Counted from the first letter of the stretch, positions 10,241-21,345 are shown. The stretch is DNA of 64,000 bases from Isoetes taiwanensis (GCA_021234155.1 JAJEKV010000263.1:410346-474345), one strand, 5' to 3'. Numbers and translations: made by a program. The notes: generated from the letters alone by a model not told the origin.

Positions 10241-10330
10241 TGCTAGGTATATTCTAGCATATACCTGGATATGCCACAAACCCACATAAACAAGGGTTTG
10301 CCCCTAAGGTGCTATGCACAGGGGGTTGCC
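10240..10330 (+). repeat. Terminal-type repeat, copy a
   Basis: The sequence AGGTATATTCTAGCATATACCT (an imperfect palindrome) is followed by GGATATGCCACAAACCCACA, then AAGGGTTTGCCCCTAAGG. Related blocks are at 17798-17875 (same orientation) and 21217-21300 (inverted). Copies a and c also share an adjoining GTGACCGCCAGTTTACAG segment (10190-10210 and 21325-21342), so the element extends leftward here. It looks like the end of an unclassified transposon that borders gene fragments. Confidence 0.5.
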
Positions 10331-10379
10331 TTCCATGGTCGGAGGGTGAAGTGGCTTAAATCATACTTCGAAGTCATGT

Positions 10380-11221
10380 TTTCCATTGAACTTACTATGA
10401 AAAATTCCAACTGGCCTCATATGCAGCAGCTAAAATAGCTCTGAAGATGTAGCAGAAGTAGGCAGTGTGGTTGAACATGGTCGCTGCTTCTCCATTGTCC
10501 TCTGCAGTAGGCCAGGTTTTAGAAGAAAAAGTGGAAAGGCTGCCATTAGCACCATTGGATTCGAATAATGGAGACAATTTTCGAAAGCCAAGGAGTAAAG
10601 AAATCACTTCCAGGTACAAATCTAGCCTTATGGGGGGGTGTCCATTGGCTGCACACTTAAGCGTAAAACTTGTGTAGCAGCGAAATGAACACATTTCAAA
10701 CTATAAGAACCACACAACAACATGACCAACAAGATAAGACATAAGGCAAGCTTTTTTGTATACCAAGGTGGTAATGCCAACTCATCTTGTGAAGTGCCGG
10801 TGATGAGGGTCTTTGTACCACCAAGGCTAAGGTGGCGCCACATAGGCTACCAAAATAGCCATTTAAGGCTGCATCACGTAATTGTCGCAAGGACCGATCT
10901 TTTTCGGGTAATGAAGGCTAATATTTCAAGTAACCCATTAAGGCTCAAAAAAGCATTAAGATTGTTAAAGAACACTATGACAACGCTTGAATCTATTTTA
11001 AGCACTTAAAAGCAGTTTCGATCAAATGTTTAAGCTTGATGTTTTTAGCACTTGAAAGCAGTTTTTCTCAAAACAAACTTGAATATAAACAACAATATTT
11101 GAAACCATTGATCTGCCTTGAATTTAGCCACATTGTTTCTACGGTGTCCTACAAGCAATCTAGCATGTTAGTAAACAATTTCAGTAATACTTGCCATAAA
11201 GAATATGCAGCATCCTCTTAC
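10380..11221. other. Unassigned region left of the split frame
   Basis: An open frame at 10465-10677 (+) contains NGDNFRKPRSKEITSRYKSS. This weakly recalls the basic N-terminal part of QWRF/AUGMIN8 microtubule proteins, but it is too short to claim. Two near-repeats of TTTTTAGCACTT-AAAGCAGTTT occur at about 10990-11062. No other feature is seen. Confidence 0.3.
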
Positions 11222-12703
11222 TAGAATGCATTAAACTGGAAATGCCCAATATAATCAGACATGAGATAAAACCTGACATAAGACGCATCATAGGAAAAAT
11301 TGAAGCCTAACTTTGAGTGCTCTAACTTAGATGATTGGATTGGCCCAGGCTATTCTTCCATATGGATTGAAGCCTCTGGTACATCTGGAGGTATTTGTAT
11401 TATTTGGAAGGATTTTAATCATGAGAATGTTTATAACAGCCCCTGTAAACTTGGCAGTCTGTCATTCTTAATCATGGTGATCTTACATTTGGCATCATTA
11501 ATATCTATGCATCAACTGGGTCAGAGAGAACACTTGGCTTGATCTTAATAGATGGCTTCTCTCTCAAACCTGTCAAACCTAGATTTTAGCTGGTGATTTC
11601 AATAATACCCCCACATGGGATCTTAAATGTGGAAAAAATCTTAATATGACTATTTCTGAGAGGGCAAATTGGGATTATCTTCTGGATCAGCATCTTTTTA
11701 ATTATATCCCTTCCTATATTGCCAGATATACATGGTCCAATAAGCAAATTGGAAATGCTCGAGTATTCTGCACTCTTGACAGATTCTATATCAACAATCT
11801 CTCTAATTCTTTCTGGGACAATTGTATGGTTTTCAGTGATGAAACTACCTCTATCTCTGACCACCAGCCTCAATTCTTATCTACCAAGCATATCATTAGT
11901 ATGAAAAGGTCTGGAAATATCCCTCTTAAATTGAATTGTTCCCTTTTAGATTCTGACAGATTCATTGCTGATTTTACATCTTTCTATAATTCTTTGCCAA
12001 GATTTAGAGCAGTTCATTCCATGAAATCCTTTTATTCTAATATGAAGCTCTCTAAATCATGGATTAAAAACTGGTCCAAGAATTCCCATGACTCCAAGAT
12101 TGCTGAGAAAAACAATTATCTTCAGAGAATGAAAGAAGTTAGACTAAATCTCCAAAATGATCCTTTGAATTCTGATCTCCATAGGTTGGAGGAAAATCTT
12201 GAGATGTCCATTAAAGCTATTGAGGAACATGATGCCAAAGGTGCTGCTATTAGAAGTAAACTAAAATATCATTCTTGTATAGACAGCAGTAATTTAAAAT
12301 TTTTTTACAAGGTGGCCAAAAATAGGGTCTTGAAATCCCAGTTATCTTATATTGTCAATGATGATGGATCTTCAATTTCTAGCCATACAGATATCTCTAA
12401 CCTTTTCTATGGCAAATATATGGACATCTTTGCTAAACCATTGGACAATATTGCTCAATTCATTCAAGGTAATAAATTCAGGGATTTCTTGAACAATCTA
12501 CCAAACACTAATCCTATTTATACTTCTCCTGACATTGAAATTCTCCCCTCTGAAGCCGAAGTTTCATCCACTATTCAATTTCTTGGGAAAAACAAAAGCC
12601 CTGGGTCTGATGGTCTACCTATTGAATTTTACATTAAATTTTGGGATATCATCAAATCAGACTTGATGCACATGATTCATGGTTTTTGGAATCTCAACCA
12701 TTT

Positions 12704-12803
12704 ACATCCCTCTATTTGCTCTGGATTTGTCACCATGATCCCTAAAGTTGACAACATCCCTCTATTTGCTCTGGATTTGTCACCATGATCCCTAAAGTTG
12801 ACA
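12704..12803 (+). repeat. 50-bp tandem duplication inside the LINE reverse transcriptase
   Basis: Bases 12704-12753 and 12754-12803 are identical, beginning ACATCCCTCTATTTGCTCTG. Because 50 is not a multiple of three, the duplication throws the RT frame and ends the upstream 380-codon frame at 12788. It lies between the RT finger and palm segments. Confidence 0.95.
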
Positions 12804-15309
12804 ATCCTTCCAAGTTTACTGACTGGAGGCCTATCTCTTTAACCAATTCTTCCTATAAAATCTGTGCTAAAATTGGCCTTGTGAGAATCAAGGGTCATCT
12901 CCAGAAAAGTCATACGCCTCACGCTTAATGCTTTCCTCCCTAATAGATTTATTCCTGATAATTATATTGCAGCTATGGAGGGTCTTCATTGGAATTCCTT
13001 AACCAATCAGAATTGCATTTTGTTGAAGCTGGACTTTTCAAAAGCCTTTGATATTGTAAGATGGGATTTCCTAGAGTTTGCTTTAATTAAGCTTGGCTTC
13101 TCTGAAAAAATCATTAAGCTAATTATAGGGCTTAACCAAAGATCTCAGTCTGCCATCTTAATTAATGGGTCTCCCACTAAATTCTTCAACTTGGCCAGAG
13201 GTGTTAGGCAAGGGTGTCCATTAGCTCCCTATTTATTTCTTGCTGTTGCTGAAGTGCTCACCTCTGCTATTCACTTTTATCAAAATGCAAATAATCTGCA
13301 CGGTCTCACTCTCCCTGACAATTCTACTCTTACTATCCCTCAATATGCAGATGATACATTCACTTTCCTTAAAAATGATCCTCCAAATATTGATTCTTTC
13401 TTTAGAATCATTGACTCTTTCAGTGCTGCATCAGGAGTTTTCTTAAGCAGGGATAAGTGTGTCATTATTGGGGATATCTCTGAGGATTACATCTCTGGCA
13501 TTAAATGCATACACTCAAATGATTCTACCAAACTTCTTGGCATGCCTTTGTCCTCGAATCCATCTATTAAAGGTCTTTGGTCTCCAATTATCTCTCAGAT
13601 CAAGAAGAAATTGTCAAATTATGGCAGTTGTCTTTATTTAACTGGCAGAACTATTATTGCTAACTCAGTCATTGTCTCGGATATCTATTTCTCATCTGCC
13701 CTTCTTGCTCCAAAATCTATTTATCAACAACTTGAAAGGATTATCAGGAATTTTATTTGGGGCAAACATCATCTGTTAATTGGAAATCTATTTCTAAAAG
13801 CAAAATTCGTGGGGGGCTTGGTTGCAAGAATCTTCTTCTTCAAGGATATGCCCTGGCAGGCAAGTATGTTTGGAGATCTTTATTTCAATCTAATAATCCT
13901 GCTTCCATATTTATAAAGAACTGGCTCTCTTGCAGTTTTATAAAAGGGCATCCCTCTGTGTTGCATCAACTGCCCTCATCTGCCTTCTTTAATCTTCAAT
14001 CTGGCTCTAACTCATCTCCTCTGATGAGAAATATTATTCTAGCTTGGAACTTGTCTCATAGAGCATTCAAGCATGTTGATCTTCAATATTGTCATCTTAG
14101 ATCCTCTATTTTATGGAATCCTGCTTTATCCAGTGATAATTCATCTCCTCTGGCAATAATTCATCCCAGGATTTACAAAAAATGGAGTGACTTCAATTTC
14201 CTCACCTTAGGTGATCTGAGAGTCAATAATAGATGGATCACTTGGACTGCCTTTAAGCAGAAAATCAGGGGAACCATTTCTGACAGAAGATTATTCAAAC
14301 ATATTATTCAGAAAATCAATGGTCTGAATTTAGAGACTAACTCAATTTCTTCTCATGATTGGACCTTGAACAACAAACGTGCATATAAAGTTTCCTTAAT
14401 CTACAAATTTTTGAATAAATCTGATTCTGCCTCTAAAGCCAAAAAATTCTGGAATATCTCTAATGATATCGAGCACAGATTGTTTCAAAATGTTTGGAAA
14501 TCATACTTATCTCCAAAGGTTGAATACTTCATATGGCTTCTTGCAAATGGCAGTGTTCCCAATCTTCATTCTATTGCCAGACATCAGTCTACAAATGCAA
14601 TTCCCATTGATTCTCATTGTCCCTTGCTTTGTAATGAAATTGAAGATATGAAGCATATTTTTATGTGTCCCAAATTAAATTCCTTCTGGAACTGGTTTGA
14701 GCTTCATTTTGCTATCTCGAAGCCTAATTTCCTGCTAAACTTCCTTCTAAATGATGATGCTTTTATTAATTCTTTATCTTTTATAGCATTATGGAACATT
14801 TGGAAGCATAGGAATAGATGTTTACATGGTAAGCATTCAGTTTCACGTACTTGGATTAAATTGCATATTATTTATCATCTGGAGCTATCAGCCACTTGTA
14901 CATCACTTTGAGGAAAGATGGAATAATTTGGGAGTCTTCAATGGTCCTTTTAGCTTGTTTAGATTACATTGTCATGATGAATTTGCTAACAGTGACATTT
15001 TATCAATCAGATTACATGAACAACCTCAGGAGATATCTCACACATGAATATCAGATTTATGTTGAACAGCTGAATGACAATGAAATTGAGTATACAAAGG
15101 GTCTTTGGACAGGTCTAGTTAGAGGCAGAACTGATGTGGACATTCTTGACATTTCAGATAGAGATTGACTGGACCATTGAGTTCTGCAGAGGAACTTACC
15201 TGATGCATGAGTTGTGGTGGTTTTTGGATAGGTTTGGCAGCAATATGACAGAGCAGCAATTCGATTTCTACAGGGGTTGCTACTACTATCACAGGGGAAT
15301 GGCAGATGC

Positions 15310-15540
15310 TTATGGTAAAGGCGTTAAACCGCCATACCCAAGGTCGGGTTCAAGCGCCTCGTTGTGAAAGTGGCCATGCAATGTAAAGTTGGTGGGGAAG
15401 GACCCACCAAAGCAATGTAAAGTGGTGGGGGCGGGACCCATGGGGGTGTGTTGTAAAGTGTCACATGTCCGATGGGGCGTTGCCTTTATAGCGTGACGTT
15501 AAAATCTCTTCTTCTTCTTCTTCTTCTTATTCTTCTGATG
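15310..15540 (+). repeat. Possible SINE nested in the LINE 3' region
   Basis: A TTAAACCGCCATACCCAAGG-TCGGGTTCAAGCGCC block resembles a pol III B box and matches the SINE-like units at 3235. It is followed by repeated GCAATGTAAAGT(T)GGTGGGG motifs (15379 and 15412) and ends at a (CTT)n tract, 15508-15535. LINE 3' sequence appears to resume afterwards. The boundaries are uncertain and no target duplication was found. Confidence 0.3.
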
Positions 15541-16550
15541 GCCACTATAAATTCTGACACTCTAATTCAGGAATTAAATTGGGGGAATAATCGAATCCTA
15601 ATCATTCAGCCAGATTACCCAGCACATTTCAACTACCTTGACACATATCAATTCTAATCTGCCCTTTCCAATCCTATTTTTCTACCTTTGCCTACCTTCA
15701 TATTTTGGCTCCATAAATTACTTTCTAAGTAGTCTGTTTATGGTCGACATCTACTAGATCTCGGCTATTAGCAGGTCTTTTGCAGGTTCTATCATGATCT
15801 TTTCTCATATGGCTGTCTCATTTACTGATATTCCAGCAGACATTTTTGTGGATTTTCAATCTACATTATTTCTATGTTTATTGTACTCACTGCTATTATC
15901 TACAGTTCTATTGTCATGTTCCCACATTGACAATGAACTCTATTGTACTTTTTTTCTATAATTAATGGAAAAAACTTCATTCTCTAAAAAAATAATAATA
16001 AAAAAAAAAAAATTTGAAGCAGATGGTGAGAACATAGAGCTGGCATTAGAAAAGGCATATAAATCTGCAAAGAACAGAGAGTTTATTTCATATGACAAAA
16101 GACAAAGGGAAGCTATCATTCCACATAATACTTATAGCCCTGTTACATTTATTTCTTGAACTTGTGGTTTGTGCCCTTGGCATGCAAGTAGAGGATTTCT
16201 TAGTTCAATACCTAGCTGGTCCATCGTCATGGTATGAGAGCCAAGTTGGGTGGTCCATTATGTTGCAAGTGGTGGATCACTTGGCTTGCAAGCAGGAGAT
16301 CCTCGTGCTAAGAGCCAACCAGTCAATTCTGAGTTTCTAACATATATCAGGCCTGAAAGATTGCTGCTCTACATCTTGGCTAGAGCGCTTACCTTATTTA
16401 CAAAGTTCTATTACAATGTAGTAAAATGCAAGGCATTTAGCATGACCTCACTGTATTGGGGAGTCGATATTTTGCTAATGCAACTCCTTAAGAACAAACA
16501 ATAAAGATATGTTTTGTGTTGAATAACTATGTTCTTTTACTGCTATGCAG

Positions 16551-16670
16551 AAAAGCTTCAATAGCGTGTTAAGCTTTGCCAGCCACAAATTATTCGCACA
16601 CCAGAATCAACAAATTGTGGAGAAACTACCTCAGGATGTTGAATCCCGTTTACAGTCCCTTCCTATGGAA
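16551..16670 (+). CDS. Candidate internal exon, unassigned protein
   Basis: This is a 120-base block of exactly 40 codons, bordered by a pyrimidine-rich acceptor (TTACTGCTATGCAG) and a strong donor (GAA|GTAAGA). It reads NSVLSFASHKLFAHQNQQ followed by IVEKLPQDVESRLQSLPME, in phase 0 at both ends with no stop. The composition is protein-like and helical. I do not recognise the family. It lies 390 bases after the split frame on the same strand and may be its next exon. Confidence 0.5.
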
Positions 16671-17540
16671 GTAAGAGTTTCTTGCTTGTAAATATGTCAT
16701 GTAGTTTCAAACATTGGCCAAAAAATGGCCAAGGCCCCAGTGGGCATTGAAATATATGTAGTAATAAGATTTTTAAACATTTCAAACCTTCCGTTATGTT
16801 TTACTTCTCCTGCTACACAAAAGTAATGGGGAAGGGGAAGGAGGCCATAGGCTAAGGCAAATTTTCCTAAGTGTTGCCTTCTAGTAGTGTTTGGAAGTGA
16901 ATAAACGTGCTTGTTAAATCCCTTTCTCTGAAATGTATAATCAAAGAGCTTATGCATCACTTAGTTCAATATTCTAGTCAGGGAAGTTAAAGAAAACTCC
17001 AATCATAACACATGAAATAACCCAGAGCTCTGTTATGCATATATATGTTCTAGAATATCAAAGATGGTATGCATATATGGTTGATTACATGAAATACACA
17101 AGACAAGTTCCAGGGAAAAGATATGGACATACCTTTCAAAGGCACAAGCTCCGCACGGATGAGCTCAAGCTTCTAGTAGTATTTCCTTTGGATTTTGGAG
17201 TAGGGCTGCCCAGATCATCAACATGGTTATCTTCTTCCTCCGTCGTAAACTGGGTTGCACATGTGCGGACCTAGAACAGTCTTCGCAATATTCCATCCCT
17301 TCAATTAGAGCTCCTAAAACTTACCGCACTAAAACTCACGCATTAAAAGCGACATTTTGTTGCGTTGACATAGTCAATCTGCTAGCGGAACTAGGAATGC
17401 CTTCTTTAATTCTGGGAAGAATACAAAAAATAGTGCATCATAAGAGAAGTAACCGTTTGTACATTCTGCATACCATTTGAGAAGACAAACATGCCATGCG
17501 AAGAAGACGGCCTGCTAATTTCCTTAGCTTAAGGATTTCT

Positions 17541-17770
17541 TCAAGATTTCACGACCCCATTCGCTGGAATACCTTTCAGGCCTACTTGAATCGAATTTAA
17601 GCGCAAAAAATTCCTAGAAGTCCAACAAGAACCCAGAACCCGAGTGAGGCAGGCGGCCTTTGTGCGATTAAAGACCAAGGAAGAAGCTGAAGCTACAAAT
17701 GAGCCACTTAAATGCGCCATGCCGGTTAACAGGTTGGAACATAAACGACCTTGATTCTGATGGTACAATC
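17541..17770 (+). CDS. Possible coding fragment next to repeat b
   Basis: From about 17585 one frame reads EFKRKKFLEVQQEPRTRVRQ and then AAFVRLKTKEEAEATNEPLK before a stop near 17752. The charged, non-repetitive composition looks like real protein, but no domain is recognised and no splice sites frame it well. The opposite strand is open over the same bases (17541-17768). Its position beside a terminal-type repeat, like the MBD9-like piece, suggests a carried gene fragment. Confidence 0.3.
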
Positions 17771-17797
17771 GGTTTGAGCGATTATCAACATATTATT

Positions 17798-17876
17798 CGA
17801 AGTATATTCCAAAGATATACTTTCGGGATATGCCACAACCCCATATAAACGAGGGTTTTCCCCCCTAGGGGCAACC
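17798..17876 (+). repeat. Terminal-type repeat, copy b
   Basis: AGTATATTCCAAAGATATAC is followed by GGGATATGCCACAACCCCAT and GAGGGTTTTCCCCCCTAGGG. It is related to copy a (10240-10330) and is inverted relative to copy c (21217-21300). Copies b and c could be the two ends of one roughly 3.5-kb element. Confidence 0.45.
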
Positions 17877-18239
17877 CAAAAAGAAAAGAAAAGAAAAAAG
17901 AAGACACAGATTCAATAGAGAAAAGACATTGGTTAAAGCATTCTTATCTGGGTATTGAATTATTTTGGTAGTTTACTGGTTGCATTGATCAAAGCATTCT
18001 TATCCGGATATCGAATTACTTTGTTAGAGGTTCGAGTCTCCGTATCTCAAAATCTAGAACCTTAGACGAACCTGTATGGAGATGAGTCCCGGTACTTCAT
18101 ATTCCAAAACCTTCATCGAACCTGTATTCCATATTTCAAAATCATAGGTGCCCCCAGTCGTAAATGACTATAATTGAAACAAGAGGCACTCAGAGGCCCC
18201 AATATATGATCTAGACCATAACAAATCTAATGACTGAGG

Positions 18240-18400
18240 TAGTCCAAGGTGCACCTCATATAGAATATGTAGCAAAATAACAGGGGGTTTTTTTTGTATT
18301 TTTGTACGGGTTTTGCTATGGTTTTTATATGATTTGATGGGGGTATTCTGCGAGGCATACTAATCAGTACTTCTAGAGTGCGCCCCGTATTTTTTTCTTG
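18240..18400 (+). repeat. Dispersed repeat, partner at 47050-47180
   Basis: The block GTAGCAAAATAACAGGGGG-TTTTTTTTGTATTTTTGTACGG, continuing through TTTTTATATGATTTGATGGG to TCTAGAGTGC, matches the reverse complement of 47050-47180 over about 130 bases. The family is unclassified. No coding sequence is present. Confidence 0.6.
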
Positions 18401-18579
18401 AAATCCATATCTTCAATGGTTTACCCCCTTTTTAGCAGGGTTTTATTTTTATTTCCATGGTTTATTTAAAATTTATCCCCATTGTTTTGTATTTCTATGA
18501 TTTATTTAGAAGTGGTGTGCATGCAGGGCTCGAGCCGTGCTACTTTAGGGTTAGCTGAAGCCATTTAGGTATTTCCTGG

Positions 18580-18990
18580 TTCTGCAGGCATAAGGCAGGA
18601 GCGATGCTGCCAAAATTCGAGCAAATCCTTTGCCTATGATTCTTCTGCAGGGGTCGATTTCCATATCTCATATTTCGTCTTATTTCCCGGCTTCTGCATT
18701 TCCAGCAGGGTCTTTGATTTGGGTCTATATTCAGATTATAAGGCCCTATTGTTCCAGAAAGGGGCCGCCATAGCCAGTAGAAGAACCAAGTCTTGGATGG
18801 TTTCTGCAAAAAAGTATGAGATTCTTAAGCAAATCCTTTGCCTACGATTCCTCTGCAAGGGTCGATTTCTGCAAGCGATTCCAACAAGGCATTTTCCATA
18901 TCTCATATTTCGTCTTGTTTCCAGGCTTCTGCATTTCCAGCAGGGTCTTTGATTTGGGTCTTTGATTTTGGCAGGCGGCGTCTTTGCCAA
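18580..18990 (+). repeat. Imperfect tandem duplication, about 205-240 bp unit
   Basis: Shared blocks AGCAAATCCTTTGCCTAYGATTC, CATATCTCATATTTCGTCTT and CTTCTGCATTTCCAGCAGGG-TCTTTGATTTGGGTC occur at about 18613-18725 and about 18828-18963. The second copy has about 40 extra bases. The antisense frames in this stretch simply repeat one another and are not taken as genes. Confidence 0.75.
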
Positions 18991-19197
18991 AATTGAGTAT
19001 GCGACAAAGGAATCTCTTCCTCGGCGGTGAAGACTTGGGCACCTCTCAACTATGCAAGGAATTATTTGGCGAGACATTCTTGAGCCTTGCATTCCAGCGG
19101 GTATCGGGCAAACAAAAAGCTGGGAGTGCAAGTTGGTTGTGGAAAACATAATTTACGAAAGCATCTGAAGTCTTATACTGCGATATGGCGGAAGGAT

Positions 19198-19266
19198 ATG
19201 GCGAATTTTTCCTCGGCCCCTCCCCTTTACGCTTCTTCCTCCGGAAGCTCTCGGGTTCAAAATCGG
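19198..19266 (+). CDS. Candidate first exon, unassigned
   Basis: An ATG opens 23 codons (MANFSSAPPLYASSSGSSRV...) ending at a good donor (CGG|GTAAGA), in phase 0. The Ser/Ala-rich start would suit an organelle-targeted or disordered N-terminus. Nothing downstream can be linked with confidence. Confidence 0.3.
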
Positions 19267-20449
19267 GTAAGATACTATTTCTTTCTTTTCTTTTATTTAT
19301 TGACATAATCGACATAAAATGATCATTTTGTTCATCCCTTGCCACTGACCTCAAAACTGTTGGAATAGTTCTTCTTGGGGTTTTTTCGCTCATAGCGGCA
19401 TGCATAATTTTACTTCATTTGGACTTGGTTGTGCTAAATGTGTTGGGAGATTTATCTGAGATCTAAATCTTAGTGCAATGTCACTGGTGCAATCTTGTGA
19501 GAATAGAAATAACAATGCGTGTAAGAGATAATATGAAGAATAAAGAGTGCTTTAGAGCCTTTCTCTTTCAAAAGCACAACGGATGGAAGGCTTGCAAATG
19601 TCCTAAGCCATATTTGTTCTTTTTACCAGGTTTGAAGCACGTATTTTATTCGGCAGACATCTATTATCTACTATGATAAACACAAACTAATTACGCCCTA
19701 CAAGGCCATGGCACAAAGGTCTTTAATGAATTGCGGATCAATGGCTTAATGCCACCGACACATGCATGATTTAGGATGATCGAAAAAATTGTCCCAAGCT
19801 CACTTTGTCACCGAGATTTCAAGAATGTGTTGAGTTGCCAACATCTTTAGTAGATGCCACACATCGATTGTTATTAGATTGTTAAAGAAGACCTAATAGT
19901 GCCAGATTGGTTTCACTTATGAATCGAAGCTTCCTTGGGTCTTATCTTCTTTGGCCATTTCAGGTTGGTGCATCTATTCTTTGGTTTTACGTTCGGGCAT
20001 ATCTTCAGCCATGAAGGTTTTTGATCTATATCCATTACAATCCATTTCATTTGGATATGTTCTGAGAATTTAGCCTGCAATTTGTATGCATGCCATTTGT
20101 ATGCATACCTATTTCTGGACATGTTTCTTCAACTAAGATTTTCCTACATATTTATTATGTGTATTATCTGTTAGCTTGGTCTACATCCATTTTGCAAAAT
20201 TTGACTTCTTAATGCAAGCCTTGTATTAGTTGTGCGTATGGTTGAGGCATGCTTTTATTCCCTTTCAAAATATTTAGACTGAAATATTTAGGTTTCACAT
20301 GATTTGTTTGCTCTTGGTTGGAAACCACTCTTTTAGAGATATAGTCAGAGGGACCATGCTTGCCTTAGGCACAAGAACCTATAGCGATGTACACAACAAT
20401 CCTAGACAATTTTCATTGCCTCAAGGGGCAAAAAATTTTTTAACCTATA

Positions 20450-20828
20450 ACACAAACCATTACATTACACGCATTAAAATTAAATTCCCCTTAAACCCCT
20501 TTTGTTTGGGTGCATATTCACGAGGGGGTGACGAGGGCAGCGAGAGCCCTTTTAATTATGTATTGCATGTACAAAATCAACACCATATAGTATATTGCCC
20601 GAAATCTTATAGTATTTTGCAAATCTTGTTATACAAGATCATAATTTCTATACATCCATACCCCACAAACGAGGAATTTTGTGTAACGGTGTAGATTAAG
20701 GAATAAGGGGTGAATATGCCTATCCAACACTCGTTGTTCTGGGAGGAGTCACCCCGTGTGAATATGCACCCAAACAAAAGGGGGTTTAAGGGGAATTTAA
20801 TTTTAATGTGTAATGTAATGGTTTGTGT
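20450..20828. mobile_element. Foldback MITE, complete copy
   Basis: The ends are inverted repeats of about 80 bases. The left reads ACACAAACCATTACATTACA..., then TTAAATTCCCCTTAAACCCC and TTTGTTTGGGTGCATATTCA; the right (about 20747-20828) is its near-perfect complement. The interior, about 215 bases, is non-coding. A second, inverted and truncated copy is at 44392-44710 and shares the interior, which confirms a mobile family. A clear target duplication is not visible at the edges. The open frames across it (20299-20694, 20607-20843) are by-products of the inverted repeat. Confidence 0.8.
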
Positions 20829-20832
20829 GAAT

Positions 20833-20970
20833 ATGTAGCACAATAATATGGGATTCTAGGGGCTTTGATATAGATGCATAAATCACTATTCCCGAGACCA
20901 TAGACCATACCCGTGAAACAATTGAATAGGTTATTATTAAAAAGAAAAAAGAAAAAAAAAAAAAAAAGAA
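20833..20970 (+). repeat. Retroposon-like 3' end with A-rich tail, copy 2
   Basis: AGCACAATAATATGGGATTC through GAGACCATAGACCATACCCG and AACAATTGAATAGGTTATTA ends in a long A/G-interrupted A tract (about 20939-20971). It matches 4645-4776 and abuts the MITE. Confidence 0.45.
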
Positions 20971-21216
20971 AAGCAAAACCTATTAAATCGTCACCAGACT
21001 TCCATCCTTAATACTCTGCAAAAATATCAAGTCGCAATTAGCAACCTAAGAAAATATATAGGTAATACCCTCATAGAAATACTATACCACAATCATATGA
21101 AAACTATAGCAAATGTTCATATAATTATACGTTTTGCGCGACAAACTATTTTTTGTGATATTTGTTCAAGATGTCAAATACTTCAAATCATATTCTATGT
21201 CTATATTTTTTTTTTT

Positions 21217-21345
21217 GGATTGCCCCTAGGGGGGCAAACCCTTGCTTAAGTGGGTTTGTGGCATTTTAGGTATATGCTGGAATATACCTAGGATATATTG
21301 ATGGCTGCTCCAAACCTATTATTCCCTGTAACTGGCGGTCACCTG
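21217..21345 (-). repeat. Terminal-type repeat, copy c (inverted)
   Basis: GGATTGCCCCTAGGGGGGCA is followed by AACCCTTGCTTAAGTGGGTT and TGTGGCATTTTAGGTATATG, the complement of copy a. The adjoining CTGTAACTGGCGGTCACCTG matches the sequence beside copy a, so the homology with a extends about 130 bases. Confidence 0.5.

Larger units (their letters stand above)
11307..16013 (+). mobile_element. L1-type LINE, 5'-truncated, frameshifted
   Basis: This is a non-LTR retrotransposon of 4.7 kb encoding one ORF2-type polyprotein in several frames. It starts inside the endonuclease: ASGTSGGICIIWKD (about 11366-11407), AGDFN (about 11590) and the catalytic SDH at about 11857-11865. Reverse transcriptase follows: KSPGSDGLPIEFY (about 12594), LDFSKAFDIVRWDFLEF (about 13030), GVRQGCPLAPYLF (about 13200) and the YADD catalytic motif (about 13345). 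The C-terminal zf-RVT domain spans about 14480-14830 (CPLLC...H.FMCPKLNSFW). Long frames run at 11646-12788, 12975-13916 and 13757-14911. An A-rich tail (about 15985-16013) ends the element, flanked by TTGAAGC at 11300-11306 and 16014-16020. The first ORF (gag-like) is absent. Frameshifts and a 50-bp duplication make it inactive. Confidence 0.9.
11222..16159 (+). pseudogene. Open frame split by a LINE insertion (11222-11306 joined to 16021-16159)
   Basis: Immediately left of the LINE, bases 11224-11306 read KLEMPNIIRHEIKPDIRR and then IIGKIEA. Immediately right, from 16021, the same frame continues DGENIELALEKAYKSAKN and REFISYDKRQREAI to a stop at 16159. The two halves join in phase if the LINE and one copy of its target duplication are removed. 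A CTCTTACTAG acceptor-like site precedes the left half. I do not recognise the protein. It is charged and helical in appearance, with no transmembrane segment. The canonical exon at 16551-16670 may belong to the same gene. An insertion of 4.7 kb in an exon should destroy this copy. Confidence 0.5.

Noticed and set aside
10465-10677. QWRF/AUGMIN8 N-terminal exon
   Set aside because: Only a short basic block resembles the family; no QWRF motif or splice-consistent extension was found.
16230-16245. Second primer-binding-like word (TGGTATGAGAGCC)
   Set aside because: It has one mismatch to the usual site and no LTR context; chance is likely.
18540-19405. Several minus-strand ORFs of 66-137 codons
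   Set aside because: They repeat the same peptides because of the tandem duplication, with no domain.
20299-20694. 131-codon plus-strand ORF
   Set aside because: Most of it lies in the terminal inverted repeat and interior of the MITE; the same peptide reappears from the opposite end on the other strand.
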